This document shows positions 51,459 through 60,047 of a DNA stretch of 64,000 bases, one piece after another. Within the stretch, counting starts at the first letter, position 1. The number at the start of each line of letters is the position of its first letter. The stretch lies in the NCBI GenBank assembly GCA_000158135.1, contig DS999531.1:2026051-2090050 (forward strand), read 5' to 3'. A model generated the notes under the pieces. The model was given only the letters and a program-made list of their open reading frames with translations, had not been told where the DNA came from and did not search any database. The position numbers and the translations under genes were made by a program. The DNA comes from Rhodobacteraceae bacterium KLH11 (GTDB taxonomy: Bacteria > Pseudomonadota > Alphaproteobacteria > Rhodobacterales > Rhodobacteraceae).

Positions 51459-52337
51459 ATGCGAAATCTGGACACCACTACATTACGCTCTTTCGTAGCT
51501 GTGGCCGATCATGGCGGCGTGACCCGCGCCGCCGGATTTTTGCACCTCACGCAGTCGGCGGTGTCGATGCAGCTCAAGCGGCTGGAAGAGCTGTTGGGGC
51601 TGGAATTGCTGGATCGTTCGGGCCGGACCATCGCGCTCACGCCGTCAGGAGAGCAATTGCTGGCCTATGCACGGCGAATGATCGCGCTGAATGATGAGGT
51701 GATCGGGCGGCTGACGGATCAGGCCTTTGAAGGCGAGGTCGTGCTGGGTGTGCCGCATGACATTGTGCACCCTTTCATTCCGCGCGTACTGCAACGCTTC
51801 AACGCCAGCTTTCCGCGGGTCAATGTGAACCTTGTGACCTCCAACACCCGCCATCTGAAAGAAGAGTTCGCGCGGGGTGGGTTTGATCTGATCGTAACCA
51901 CCGAATCAGGAGCAGGTGAGGGGGCCGAGACGCTTTTGCACATGCCATTGCGCTGGGTTGGCGCGCTGAACGGCTCGGCCTGGCGGCAAAAACCGCTGCG
52001 CCTTGGGTTTTGCCGGAACTGTATCTTCCGCCCTGTTGCGACTGCGGCGCTTGATGATGCCGGGATCGAGTGGGACATGAGTATCGACAGCGATTCCGAC
52101 CGCTCGGTCGAGGCCACGGTGAGCGCTGATCTGGCGGTCGGTGTTTTGCTGGAAGGAACCCAGCCCAACCATCAGGAACTGATCGACCACACCGGTGTTC
52201 TGCCCGAGCTGCCGGTGCAGTTCATCAACCTGTATGGTGCCGAACGCGTGCGTGAGGAATATGTGGCAGAGCTTGCCAGTCTTATACGGCAGAACTTTTC
52301 ACGCCCAGGTGCGCAGCCGCTTAAAGTGGTGGGTTGA
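51459..52337 (+). CDS. LysR-family transcriptional regulator
   Basis: 292 residues from the ATG at 51459 (AAAGGA about eight bases before); a TTG two codons up is less likely. The winged helix is at about 3-62 (LDTTTLRSFVAVADHGGVTRAAGFLHLTQSAVSMQLKRLEELLG), and the effector domain follows from 90. It resembles the LrhA/HexA branch of LysR, whose effector domain is short and whose members often act without a known small ligand. Divergent from the DUF1127 gene. Its 3' end overlaps the convergent oxidoreductase gene by 17 bases. The target set is not known. Confidence 0.85.
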   Translation: MRNLDTTTLRSFVAVADHGGVTRAAGFLHLTQSAVSMQLKRLEELLGLELLDRSGRTIALTPSGEQLLAYARRMIALNDEVIGRLTDQAFEGEVVLGVPHDIVHPFIPRVLQRFNASFPRVNVNLVTSNTRHLKEEFARGGFDLIVTTESGAGEGAETLLHMPLRWVGALNGSAWRQKPLRLGFCRNCIFRPVATAALDDAGIEWDMSIDSDSDRSVEATVSADLAVGVLLEGTQPNHQELIDHTGVLPELPVQFINLYGAERVREEYVAELASLIRQNFSRPGAQPLKVVG

Positions 52338-53289
52338 TTTTGATTACCACTTTGCCGGTGGATTTACGGTCGCGAAGCAACTCCAACCCCTTCGCGGCCT
52401 CTTCCAGCGGCAGCACATGGCTGATATGCGGTTTGATCCGCCCCTCTGAGTGCCAGCGAAACAGCGTGTTGAAGCTGTCGCGCACGACCTCGGGCCGGAA
52501 TTTCAGATAGCCGCCGATATAGACGCCGATAACGCTTATATTCTTGACCAGAAGATGGTTGGCAGGGATCTGGGGAACCTCGCCCCCGGCAAAGCCAATC
52601 GGCAGCAGGCGGCCCTCGGGGTTGGTTGCGCGGAACGCTGCCTTGAACACGTCGCCGCCAATCGCGTCATAGACCACATCAGCGCCGCCCAAAGCGCGCA
52701 CCCGATCCCGCAAATCTTCGCCCGCGTCAATCAGATGGTCCGCGCCAGCCTTTTGCGCCACTGCCAGTTTATCTTCGCCTCGGGCCTGCGCGATGACCGT
52801 GGCGCCCATCAGTTTGCCGATTTCGACAGCGGTCAGCCCGACGCCGCCGGCTGCTCCGGTAACCAGCAGGGTCTCGCCGGGCTGCAGGCGCGCGCGATGG
52901 TCCAGCGCGATATGGCTGGTGCCATAGGCGATCTGAATCGCGGCGGCGTCTTCGAAACTCATGGTCTCAGGAAGAGGGATCGCCCGCGCTGCATCAAAGA
53001 CCCCTGATTCGGCCAAACCACCTTGGCCAGAATAAACAGCGACGCGATCGCCGGGCTTCAGATGCGAAACATTGTTCCCGATTTTGTCAACAATCCCGGC
53101 GATTTCCATCCCCAGCGTGAACGGAGTTTCGGGGGTGTCCTGATACGTCCCTTTCTGCATCAGCAGGTCAGCAAAATTTAAACCGCAAGCGCGGATGGCG
53201 ATACGGATCTGGTTACTCGCCGGGGTGGGCAGTTGCGTTTCTGTCAGGCGCGCAGAGGCTCCTTTAGTCTCAATGCGATATGCCTGCAT
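52321..53289 (-). CDS. zinc-free MDR family NADPH:quinone oxidoreductase
   Basis: 322 residues from the ATG at 53289 with GGAG eight bases upstream; the open frame continues further up but is a shadow of the XRE gene. It has the quinone-oxidoreductase pattern: IRACGLNFADLLMQKGTYQ, LGMEIAGIVDKIG, GDRVAVYSGQGGLAE, then the nucleotide loop LVTGAAGGVGLTAVEIGKLMGATVIA. The structural zinc cysteines of alcohol dehydrogenases are missing, as expected for the QOR branch. It reduces quinones or enones with NADPH. No operon partner. Confidence 0.85.
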   Translation of the reverse strand: MQAYRIETKGASARLTETQLPTPASNQIRIAIRACGLNFADLLMQKGTYQDTPETPFTLGMEIAGIVDKIGNNVSHLKPGDRVAVYSGQGGLAESGVFDAARAIPLPETMSFEDAAAIQIAYGTSHIALDHRARLQPGETLLVTGAAGGVGLTAVEIGKLMGATVIAQARGEDKLAVAQKAGADHLIDAGEDLRDRVRALGGADVVYDAIGGDVFKAAFRATNPEGRLLPIGFAGGEVPQIPANHLLVKNISVIGVYIGGYLKFRPEVVRDSFNTLFRWHSEGRIKPHISHVLPLEEAAKGLELLRDRKSTGKVVIKINPPL

Positions 53290-53625
53290 GGCTGCTCTCC
53301 GGTGGTCTCGCCACATAGGTGCCGTGGCGCGCGTATTTGTCAATTCCAAACCAAAAGGTCGCGACGTTCCGCAGTTGAAAGCCGCGGGCACTGTTTCCAA
53401 CCCGGCAACACAGGGGCTTGGCCAGATGGCACAACCGCAAACCACTGTCCCTATTCTTTGACTCAACTCGCTTGAAAAAATATTCGATTGCGGCAATATT
53501 ACCTTATGGTGCTGTTCGGGGGGCACGATCCCAGTTAGGGAGTTCTTAAGGAGCGACCCGCTAGCTTGGCGGAGATGGCTTCTGTCGCGTTTTCCGGACA
53601 GATGTTTGTGTAAAGGAGACCACCA
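53290..53625. promoter_or_regulatory. intergenic region (336 bases) with possible promoter
   Basis: Divergent gap between the quinone oxidoreductase and the XRE regulator. A promoter-like pair TTGACT (53458-53463), 17-base spacer and TATTCG (53481-53486) points towards the XRE gene, which has AAGGAG before its ATG. The stretch 53465-53510 is AT-rich. No repeat or RNA structure was recognised in the rest. Confidence 0.35.
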
Positions 53626-53997
53626 ATGACCCATCACGTCGATGTCCATGTGGGCAAACGCGTCCGGCATCGTCGCTGGCTGATTGGCATGACCCAACAA
53701 CAGCTGGCGCAACAAGTTGGTATCAAGTTTCAACAGATCCAGAAATATGAAACAGGTGCCAACCGGGTTAGCGCGTCTCGCCTTTGGGACATTGCCGAGG
53801 CATTGGAGGTTCCTGTCAGCTTTTTCTTTGAAGGTCTGGAAGAGACACAGAAATCCGATTCTGACAAGAAATCTGTTCCAGCCGATCTGATGGGTGACAA
53901 GGAAGCGCTTGATCTGGTTCGGTCTTACTACGCGATCCCCGAAAATCAGCGCCGCCGACTGTTCGAACTTGCCCGTGTGCTGAGCGACGTCGCCTGA
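53626..53997 (+). CDS. XRE-family helix-turn-helix regulator
   Basis: 123 residues. The Cro/CI-type HTH (about 8-66: VGKRVRHRRWLIGMTQQQLAQQVGIKFQQIQKYETGANRVSASRLWDIAEALEVPVSFFFEGL) is textbook. The C-terminal 50 residues have a short helical segment (DLVRSYYAIPENQRRRLFELARVLSD) seen in widely conserved alpha-proteobacterial housekeeping XRE proteins. No peptidase or sensory domain. It precedes hisN by 44 bases and could be co-transcribed with it. Targets unknown. Confidence 0.85.
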   Translation: MTHHVDVHVGKRVRHRRWLIGMTQQQLAQQVGIKFQQIQKYETGANRVSASRLWDIAEALEVPVSFFFEGLEETQKSDSDKKSVPADLMGDKEALDLVRSYYAIPENQRRRLFELARVLSDVA

Positions 53998-54041
53998 TAC
54001 CATGACTTGACTTCGCTGGGTGCAACGCGCACGGGTAAGCC

Positions 54042-54833
54042 ATGCAAAACACTCAACGAAGTGATCTGGAAGTTGCCGAAGAAATGGCCGACGCCGCACG
54101 GGCGACCATTCTTCCTTTCTTTCGTCAAGCCAACCTGAAGGCAGATAACAAGCTGGAGGCAGGCTTTGATCCCGTCACGGTCGCAGACCGCGAGGCGGAA
54201 AAGGCAATGCGCGCGGTGCTGGCCGCCCACCGCCCCGAGGATGGCATTCTGGGTGAGGAATTCGGGCAATCCACGGGCACAAGCGGGCGCGTCTGGGTAC
54301 TGGACCCGATTGATGGCACACGCGGGTTTATCAGCGGCACCCCGACATGGGGTGTGTTGATCGCTCTGAGCGATGACGCAGGCCCGATGCTGGGTGTGAT
54401 TGACCAACCTTATATCGGGGAACGTTTCGTCGGCAGCGCAGGTCATGCATTCGTAAGCGGCCCCGCAGGTCGGGCGAGTTTGGGAACGCGCAATACCGAA
54501 ACGCTAGATCAGGCCATTGTGTTCACAACGTTCCCCGAGGTCGGCACCGAAGCTGAAGCACAGGGCTTTCGCGCTGTTTCGCAGCAGGCGAAGCTGACGC
54601 GTTACGGGATGGATTGCTATGCCTATGCCTTGCTGGCGGCGGGTCAGATTGATCTGGTCATCGAGGCGGGGCTCAACGCCTATGACATTCAGGCCCCGAT
54701 TGCAGTCATCCAGGCCGCAGGAGGCATCGTGACCGATTGGCAGGGCAAGCCAGCACATAATGGGGGGCGGGCGCTGGCCGCTGCAAATCAGGATTTGCAC
54801 GCTGCGGCAGTGGATATCCTGCGACATTATTAA
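54042..54833 (+). CDS. hisN: histidinol-phosphatase, inositol-monophosphatase family
   Basis: 263 residues. Metal and catalytic motifs are complete: LGEEFG (Glu pair), VLDPIDGTRGFISG and NAYDIQAP (final Asp). RGF after DPIDGT, rather than TNF, and the IQAP ending mark the HisN branch, which removes phosphate from histidinol phosphate in histidine synthesis. It differs from the SuhB-type paralogue at 8211-8996. Preceded by the XRE regulator gene. The ribosome site is weak (GGGTAAGCC). Confidence 0.82.
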   Translation: MQNTQRSDLEVAEEMADAARATILPFFRQANLKADNKLEAGFDPVTVADREAEKAMRAVLAAHRPEDGILGEEFGQSTGTSGRVWVLDPIDGTRGFISGTPTWGVLIALSDDAGPMLGVIDQPYIGERFVGSAGHAFVSGPAGRASLGTRNTETLDQAIVFTTFPEVGTEAEAQGFRAVSQQAKLTRYGMDCYAYALLAAGQIDLVIEAGLNAYDIQAPIAVIQAAGGIVTDWQGKPAHNGGRALAAANQDLHAAAVDILRHY

Positions 54834-54949
54834 ACCCAGTTGCCACGACGCAGCATCGTTTCTAAAATACCCTCGGCTGGTTCTTACGCCCGTTTTCCAC
54901 CAGCCCTGCACTTCACGCATGAGACGGGCAAATGCGGGAGTGCCCAGTT

Positions 54950-56284
54950 ATGCCAGAAATATTGATCCGTAACGCTGATCTCGTCCTGACAATGGATGAT
55001 GAGCGCCAGGAGCTTGAAAAAGCCGACCTGCTGATGCGCGATGGGCAAATCGCACGAATTGGCCAGGGGCTGACCACCAGCGGTGAAAGCCACGATGCCA
55101 CCGGCTGCGTTGTGATCCCGGGTCTGGTGAACACCCATCACCATCTCTATCAAACGCTGACCCGCGCAGTGCCCGGCGGGCAGGATGCGTTGCTGTTCGG
55201 GTGGCTGCAAACGCTCTACCCGATCTGGGCGCGCTTCGGCCCGGAAGAGATGTTTGTCTCAGCCCAGATTGGTCTGGCCGAGCTCGCCCTGTCTGGCTGC
55301 ACGCTCAGCTCCGATCATCTTTACCTCTACCCCAATGGCGCGCGGCTTGATGATACAATCCACGCCGCTGCCGAACTGGGCCTGCGGTTTCACCCCACAC
55401 GCGGCGCGATGAGCATCGGCGAAAGCGATGGCGGCCTGCCGCCGGATGCGCTGGTCGAACCGGAAACAACCATTCTGGAAGATATGATCCGGGTCGTGGA
55501 CACCCATCATGACCCGTCAGAGGGCGCGATGTGCCGGGTTGGTCTGGCTCCGTGCTCGCCTTTCTCGGTCAGCCGGAACCTGATGCGCGATGCGGCCCTG
55601 TTGGCGCGCGACAAAGGCGTGATGCTGCACACGCATCTGGCCGAGAATGACGAAGACATTGCCTATTCACAGGCACAGTTTGGCTGTCGCCCGGGCCAAT
55701 ACGCGGAAGAGCTGGACTGGACCGGGCCGGATGTCTGGCACGCCCATTGCGTCAAGCTGGACGGCTCTGAAATCGACCTGTTTGCCCGCACCCGAACCGG
55801 TGTTGCGCATTGCCCCTGCTCCAATTGCCGCCTTGGATCGGGTATCGCGCCGATTCGCACCATGCGGGATCGCGGTGTGCAGGTCGGCCTGGGCGTCGAC
55901 GGTTCCGCCAGCAATGACAGCAGCAATCTGGTGGCCGAGGCCCGACAGGCCATGCTGCTGCAGCGGGTCGCGAACGGAGCCAACGCCATGTCCGCCCGAG
56001 AGGCGCTTGAAATTGCCACGCGTGGTGGTGCGGATGTGTTGAACCGCCCCGATTGCGGCCGCCTGATGCCCGGAAAACGCGCTGATATCGCGATCTGGGA
56101 CATAGCTGGTATTGAAAACTCAGGCAGCTGGGATCCCGCGGCGCTGCTTTTGGCAGGGCCAACCCGGGTCAAACACCTCTTTGTCGAAGGACGGCAAATC
56201 GTGCGCGACGGTCAGATCACCACCATCGATCTGCCCAAGACGATTGAACGCCAAAACCGTCTTGCGCGCGCCCTGATGCAATAG
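54950..56284 (+). CDS. 8-oxoguanine deaminase (amidohydrolase family)
   Basis: 444 residues from the ATG at 54950 (GGGAG about 11 bases before); an ATG at 54932 is also in frame. The zinc-dependent TIM barrel has NTHHHLYQTLTR (HxH), HTHLAEN, HAHCVKLD and the GVDGSASNDSSN aspartate, plus the CPCSNCRLGSGIAPIR segment found in 8-oxoguanine deaminases. Relatives also include hydroxyatrazine ethylaminohydrolases, so specificity is probable, not certain. It would turn 8-oxoguanine to urate. It stands tail to tail with guanine deaminase, making a small purine-deaminating locus. Confidence 0.82.
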   Translation: MPEILIRNADLVLTMDDERQELEKADLLMRDGQIARIGQGLTTSGESHDATGCVVIPGLVNTHHHLYQTLTRAVPGGQDALLFGWLQTLYPIWARFGPEEMFVSAQIGLAELALSGCTLSSDHLYLYPNGARLDDTIHAAAELGLRFHPTRGAMSIGESDGGLPPDALVEPETTILEDMIRVVDTHHDPSEGAMCRVGLAPCSPFSVSRNLMRDAALLARDKGVMLHTHLAENDEDIAYSQAQFGCRPGQYAEELDWTGPDVWHAHCVKLDGSEIDLFARTRTGVAHCPCSNCRLGSGIAPIRTMRDRGVQVGLGVDGSASNDSSNLVAEARQAMLLQRVANGANAMSAREALEIATRGGADVLNRPDCGRLMPGKRADIAIWDIAGIENSGSWDPAALLLAGPTRVKHLFVEGRQIVRDGQITTIDLPKTIERQNRLARALMQ

Positions 56285-56296
56285 CGGGATCCGCCC

Positions 56297-56345
56297 TTCA
56301 TCTGGCCAAAAATATCCCCGCCGGAGGCATGCGCCGCAGGCGCAT
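56297..56345 (+). repeat. dispersed 3'-end element, copy 2
   Basis: Begins 13 bases after the 8-oxoguanine deaminase stop. It has the same 22-base box (56297-56318) as at 47891, then hairpin ATGCGCC-GCA-GGCGCAT (56329-56345). The loop GCA is the same as in copy 1, while the stem bases differ in compensating pairs. Its last bases touch the guanine deaminase stop region. Confidence 0.7.
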
Positions 56346-56346
56346 T

Positions 56347-57633
56347 TCACTCACGCAGGCGTCCTGCAATCCAGACATCCGCGACGGCCCGATCATCCCC
56401 CATCATTATGGTCGGAAACACCGCTTCCCAAACGTCATCAGCCCCGGCCTCGCGTTGAGCGATGGCAGGGGTTGAGGCCAGGTTCAGCACCACCAGATCC
56501 GCTTCCATCCCCACGGTCACGTTGCCGACGCGATCCTCCATCCGCAACGTCCGGGCCGAACCCACGGTCCCAAGCCAGAGCAACTGCGACGGATGCAGCG
56601 GACGCCCCCGCAGCTGGCCGATCTCATAGGCCGCCGCCATTGTACGCAACATCGAAAAACTGGAACCACCGCCAGTGTCTGTGGCCAGACCCACCTTGTG
56701 CCCCGCTTGGATCAGGCCGTTCATGTCAAACAGGCCAGACCCGATGAACGTGTTCGATGTAGGGCAGTGGATCAGGGCCGCGTCCATTTCGCGCAGACGA
56801 TCCCGCTCACGATCTTCCAGATGGATCGCATGCCCATAAAGACCTTTGCTGCCCAACAGGCCAAATTGCTCATAAGTATCAAGATAGTCGCGCGCCTCAG
56901 GAAACAGAGAGCGCACCCACTCGATCTCATCCGTCTGTTCGCTCAGATGGGTTTGCATCAGGCAGTCGGGATGCTCGGCCCAAAGCGCGCCCATCGCTTC
57001 CAGCTGCTCGGGGGTTGAGGTGGGCGAAAAGCGCGGCGTGATGGCGTAAGACACCCGGTCAACCCCGTGCCATTTCTCCAGCAGCGCCCTGGACTGGTCA
57101 TAGCCCGTTTGCGCAGTATCACGCAGCCCTTCAGGCGCGTTGCGGTCCATACAGGTTTTACCCGCAACAACCCTCTGCCCCCGTGACTGAGCCGCCGCAA
57201 AGAACGCCTCCACGCTTTCAGGATGGATGGTGCAAAAGCTGCACATGGTCGTTGTGCCATGGGCAGCAGTCAGGTTGAGATACCGATTGGCGATCTCTGC
57301 GGCATAGGCGGGGTCGCCGAATTTCATCTCTTCGGGGAAGGTGTAGCTGTTCAGCCAGTCGATCAGGCGCTTGCCCCAGCTCGCGATGATGGCGGTTTGC
57401 GGGTAATGGACATGGGGATCGACAAACCCGGCCATGATCAGATGGGTGCCGTACTCTTTCACCTCGGCATCCGGATACGCCTTTGACAGATCATGGGCCG
57501 TGCCCAGGGCGGCAATATGCCCATCCTCGATCAGCACCCCCTCGTGCAGTTCGGCTGCGTCAGTGGGATCGCCCTTGAACGGGGACCCGTTGAAGCTTAG
57601 GACACGCCCTTTCAAAAGCGTCTTTTGGGCCAT
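56347..57633 (-). CDS. guaD: guanine deaminase
   Basis: 428 residues from the ATG at 57633 (GGAG ten bases upstream). It hydrolyses guanine to xanthine. The zinc site and signature are complete: VDPHVHYPQTAIIASWG (HxH), MQTHLSEQTDEIEWV, LYGHAIHLEDRE and GLATDTGGGSSFSMLRTM with the catalytic Asp. CPTSNTFIGSGLF is typical of GuaD. The gene points at the 8-oxoguanine deaminase gene, with the dispersed element between their ends. No xanthine dehydrogenase gene is in the window. Confidence 0.93.
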   Translation of the reverse strand: MAQKTLLKGRVLSFNGSPFKGDPTDAAELHEGVLIEDGHIAALGTAHDLSKAYPDAEVKEYGTHLIMAGFVDPHVHYPQTAIIASWGKRLIDWLNSYTFPEEMKFGDPAYAAEIANRYLNLTAAHGTTTMCSFCTIHPESVEAFFAAAQSRGQRVVAGKTCMDRNAPEGLRDTAQTGYDQSRALLEKWHGVDRVSYAITPRFSPTSTPEQLEAMGALWAEHPDCLMQTHLSEQTDEIEWVRSLFPEARDYLDTYEQFGLLGSKGLYGHAIHLEDRERDRLREMDAALIHCPTSNTFIGSGLFDMNGLIQAGHKVGLATDTGGGSSFSMLRTMAAAYEIGQLRGRPLHPSQLLWLGTVGSARTLRMEDRVGNVTVGMEADLVVLNLASTPAIAQREAGADDVWEAVFPTIMMGDDRAVADVWIAGRLRE

Positions 57634-57771
57634 GGGCTGCGTTCTCCACCTGATTGCGACCGACATGCAGCATAGGGTGGCGAAAGATGTGGGTAAATTG
57701 GACCATTGTCATTGTTTTTCGGTAGCTGCTTCTTCTATCTAGAAGCAATCACCAGGACTGAGGGGGCGTGC

Positions 57772-59166
57772 ATGACGACAGGTATCGACGAAGCCAGACC
57801 TGAGCAGCCCCCCGAAGAAGACGCCTATGCGCTGGATCGCCGGACTGTGACAGCCATCCTCTATGCGGTGGATGTCGGTGATCGCGCCAAGCTGATCGAG
57901 CTGATGGAACCGCTGCATGCGGCAGACATTGCCGACCTGCTGGAACAGATCAATCCCTATGACCGGACCAGCCTGATCCGTCTGTATGACAAGGAGTTCG
58001 ACGGAGACATCCTGTCGGAACTGGATGAAGCGCTGAGGGAAGAGGTCATCGGCGTTCTCAAACCGGATGTTCTGGCCGAAGCGGTTCGCGACATGGAAAG
58101 CGACGATGTTGTCGACCTGCTGGAAGATCTGGAAGAGCCGCAACAGGAAACTATTCTGGACGCGCTTGAGGATTCCGAGCGGATCGCGGCGGAACAGGCG
58201 CTGTCTTATCCGGAAAACTCTGCCGGGCGTCTTATGCAGCGTGAAGTTGTCATGGCACCCGAGCACTGGACCGTGGGGCAAGCCATTGACTTCATGCGGG
58301 CGAAAGATGATCTGCCCGAACAGTTCTACCATGTGGTTCTGGTCGACCCGCGCCTGCGCCCGATCGCACATGTGATGCTGGGTAAACTGATGGCGGCCCG
58401 GCGCGAGGTGCCTCTGATCGATCTGACCGAGCCGAATTTTCACACCATCCCCGTCGATCAGGATGAAGAGGATGTGGCGTATGCATTCAACCAGTACCAC
58501 CTGATCTCGGCCCCGGTTGTGGACGCCGATGGGCGGCTGGTCGGGGTGATCACCATGGATGACGCCATGGTGGTGCTGGAAGAGGAATACGAAGAAGACA
58601 TGCTGCGCCTTGCCGGGGTGTCAGACGAAAGCTCTCTGTCTGACAGCGTTGCTGCGACCAGCAAGCGGCGCTTGCCATGGCTGGGCGTCAATCTGGTCAC
58701 CGCAATCTGCGGCTCACTGGTGATTTCCCAGTTTGAGGCCGCGATCGACCAGTTGGTTGCGCTGGCGATCCTGATGCCGATCGTTGCCTCGATGGGGGGC
58801 AATGCGGGGACACAATCGCTGACTGTTGCGGTGCGGGCGCTGGCGACACGGGATCTGACGGGCTCGAACGTGGGGCGGGTGATCCGGCGGGAATTGCTGG
58901 TCGGCCTGCTGAATGGCCTGTGTTTTGCCATCGTGCTGGGGGTTGTCGGGATGATGTGGTTCGCCTCACCGCTGCTGGGTGTTGTGATCGGGTCGGCGCT
59001 GGTGGTGAATATGATCATTGCAGGCTTTGCCGGAACAGTTGTCCCGGTGGTGCTGGATCGCCTGGGCGTTGACCCGGCGCTGGCATCGGGCACTTTTGTG
59101 ACCACGACAACGGATGTCATGGGGTTCTTCGTCTTTCTGGGGCTTGCCAGCGTGGTGTTGTTGTGA
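57772..59166 (+). CDS. mgtE: magnesium transporter MgtE
   Basis: 464 residues from the ATG at 57772 (GAGGGGG before it). The acidic N-terminal superhelical domain (about 30-135), tandem CBS domains (about 140-270; NSAGRLMQREVV, HLISAPVVDADGRLVGVITMDD) and five membrane helices (about 295-464; MPIVASMGGNAGTQSLTVAVRALA, GTVVPVVLDRLGVDPALASGTFVTTTTDVMGF) form a complete, gated Mg2+ channel. The acidic N domain senses cytosolic magnesium. The stop overlaps the GTG start of the cyclo-ligase gene (GTGA). Confidence 0.95.
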   Translation: MTTGIDEARPEQPPEEDAYALDRRTVTAILYAVDVGDRAKLIELMEPLHAADIADLLEQINPYDRTSLIRLYDKEFDGDILSELDEALREEVIGVLKPDVLAEAVRDMESDDVVDLLEDLEEPQQETILDALEDSERIAAEQALSYPENSAGRLMQREVVMAPEHWTVGQAIDFMRAKDDLPEQFYHVVLVDPRLRPIAHVMLGKLMAARREVPLIDLTEPNFHTIPVDQDEEDVAYAFNQYHLISAPVVDADGRLVGVITMDDAMVVLEEEYEEDMLRLAGVSDESSLSDSVAATSKRRLPWLGVNLVTAICGSLVISQFEAAIDQLVALAILMPIVASMGGNAGTQSLTVAVRALATRDLTGSNVGRVIRRELLVGLLNGLCFAIVLGVVGMMWFASPLLGVVIGSALVVNMIIAGFAGTVVPVVLDRLGVDPALASGTFVTTTTDVMGFFVFLGLASVVLL

Positions 59167-59735
59167 CCGAAACAACCGATCTGACCGAAATCAAGGCGGC
59201 CGCCCGCAAAGCGGCTTTTGCACGTCGCAAAGCCGCGTTTGATACGCGTCTTCCGGGGGCGGCAGGGCGTTTATCCGAAGTGCTTGCGGGGTATCGCGGC
59301 GTTCCCATGTCCGGTTACATGCCGATCCGGACCGAGATCAACCCGGTGCCCGCCATGGCCGAAGCCACCGCTTATGGCCCTGTTGGCGTGCCGGTTATTC
59401 AGGCCGCGGGGCAGCCCTTGCGCTTTTCGCGCTGGACGCCGGACGGGGCGCTGAAAGATGGGCCATTCGGTGCGAAGGTGCCGGAAGTTGATGACTATTT
59501 TGACCCGGAAATCCTGATTGTGCCGCTGGTTGCTTTTGATGCGCAGGGCGGTCGCCTCGGCTATGGCGGCGGCTTTTATGACCGCACGCTGGAGGGGTTG
59601 CGCAGCAAGCGCCCGACCTTGGCCATCGGGTTTGCGTTTGACGCGCAGGAGGCCGAAGAATTGCCGCTTGAGGCAACCGATCAGCCACTGGACATGGTTG
59701 TTACGGAAAGCCGGGTTCTGACGTTTCCCGCCTAG
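59163..59735 (+). CDS. 5-formyltetrahydrofolate cyclo-ligase
   Basis: 190 residues with a GTG start overlapping the mgtE stop. It converts 5-formyl-THF to 5,10-methenyl-THF using MgATP. Family marks: AARKAAFARRKAAF near the start, GYMPIRTEINP, and the signature VPLVAFDAQGGRLGYGGGFYDRTL near 120-145. The mgtE link may be simple gene packing, although the enzyme needs magnesium. Its stop shares the palindrome CTAG with the stop of the convergent DUF333 gene. Confidence 0.9.
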   Translation: MTETTDLTEIKAAARKAAFARRKAAFDTRLPGAAGRLSEVLAGYRGVPMSGYMPIRTEINPVPAMAEATAYGPVGVPVIQAAGQPLRFSRWTPDGALKDGPFGAKVPEVDDYFDPEILIVPLVAFDAQGGRLGYGGGFYDRTLEGLRSKRPTLAIGFAFDAQEAEELPLEATDQPLDMVVTESRVLTFPA

Positions 59736-59959
59736 CCGACATGTTGGGCGCGAAAGTAATCCCACGCATCCTGCTTTGACCCGTCCGGCAAGGTGCAAAT
59801 GCCGGTCTGACCGTCGGCACCGTCCTGTATCTGGTATTCACCACCTTGTTCTATGCAAAAGGTTGCTGCGGGATTAGCCAGTTCGGTTGACGGTCCTGCC
59901 GATTGATCGCACGCGGCGAGCAGGGCCAGAAGGGCGGTGATGATGAAAGGGCGGGTCAC
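59732..59959 (-). CDS. small DUF333 (hemolysin-like) lipoprotein
   Basis: 75 residues with a GTG start at 59959, six bases after AGGAG. An in-frame ATG far upstream would extend over the ymdB-like gene on the other strand and is rejected. The leader VTRPFIITALLALLAAC has a lipobox with Cys17. The DUF333 domain is NPAATFCIEQGGEYQIQDGADGQTGICTLPDGSKQDAWDYFR, with its two cysteines. Function unknown; the hemolysin label in databases has little support. Convergent 4-base overlap with the cyclo-ligase gene. Confidence 0.8.
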   Translation of the reverse strand: MTRPFIITALLALLAACDQSAGPSTELANPAATFCIEQGGEYQIQDGADGQTGICTLPDGSKQDAWDYFRAQHVG

Positions 59960-60047
59960 AAGCTTCTCCTGCCATATGCAGTTTCGCGGTTTCTGGTGAC
60001 AGTTTAATCGCTTGTGCTTGTGTTGCGCCACACTTAGGACGGTTTGC

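Noticed and set aside
53290-54099. N-terminal extension of the quinone oxidoreductase frame
   Set aside because: It would cover the whole XRE gene; the family start with a ribosome site is at 53289.
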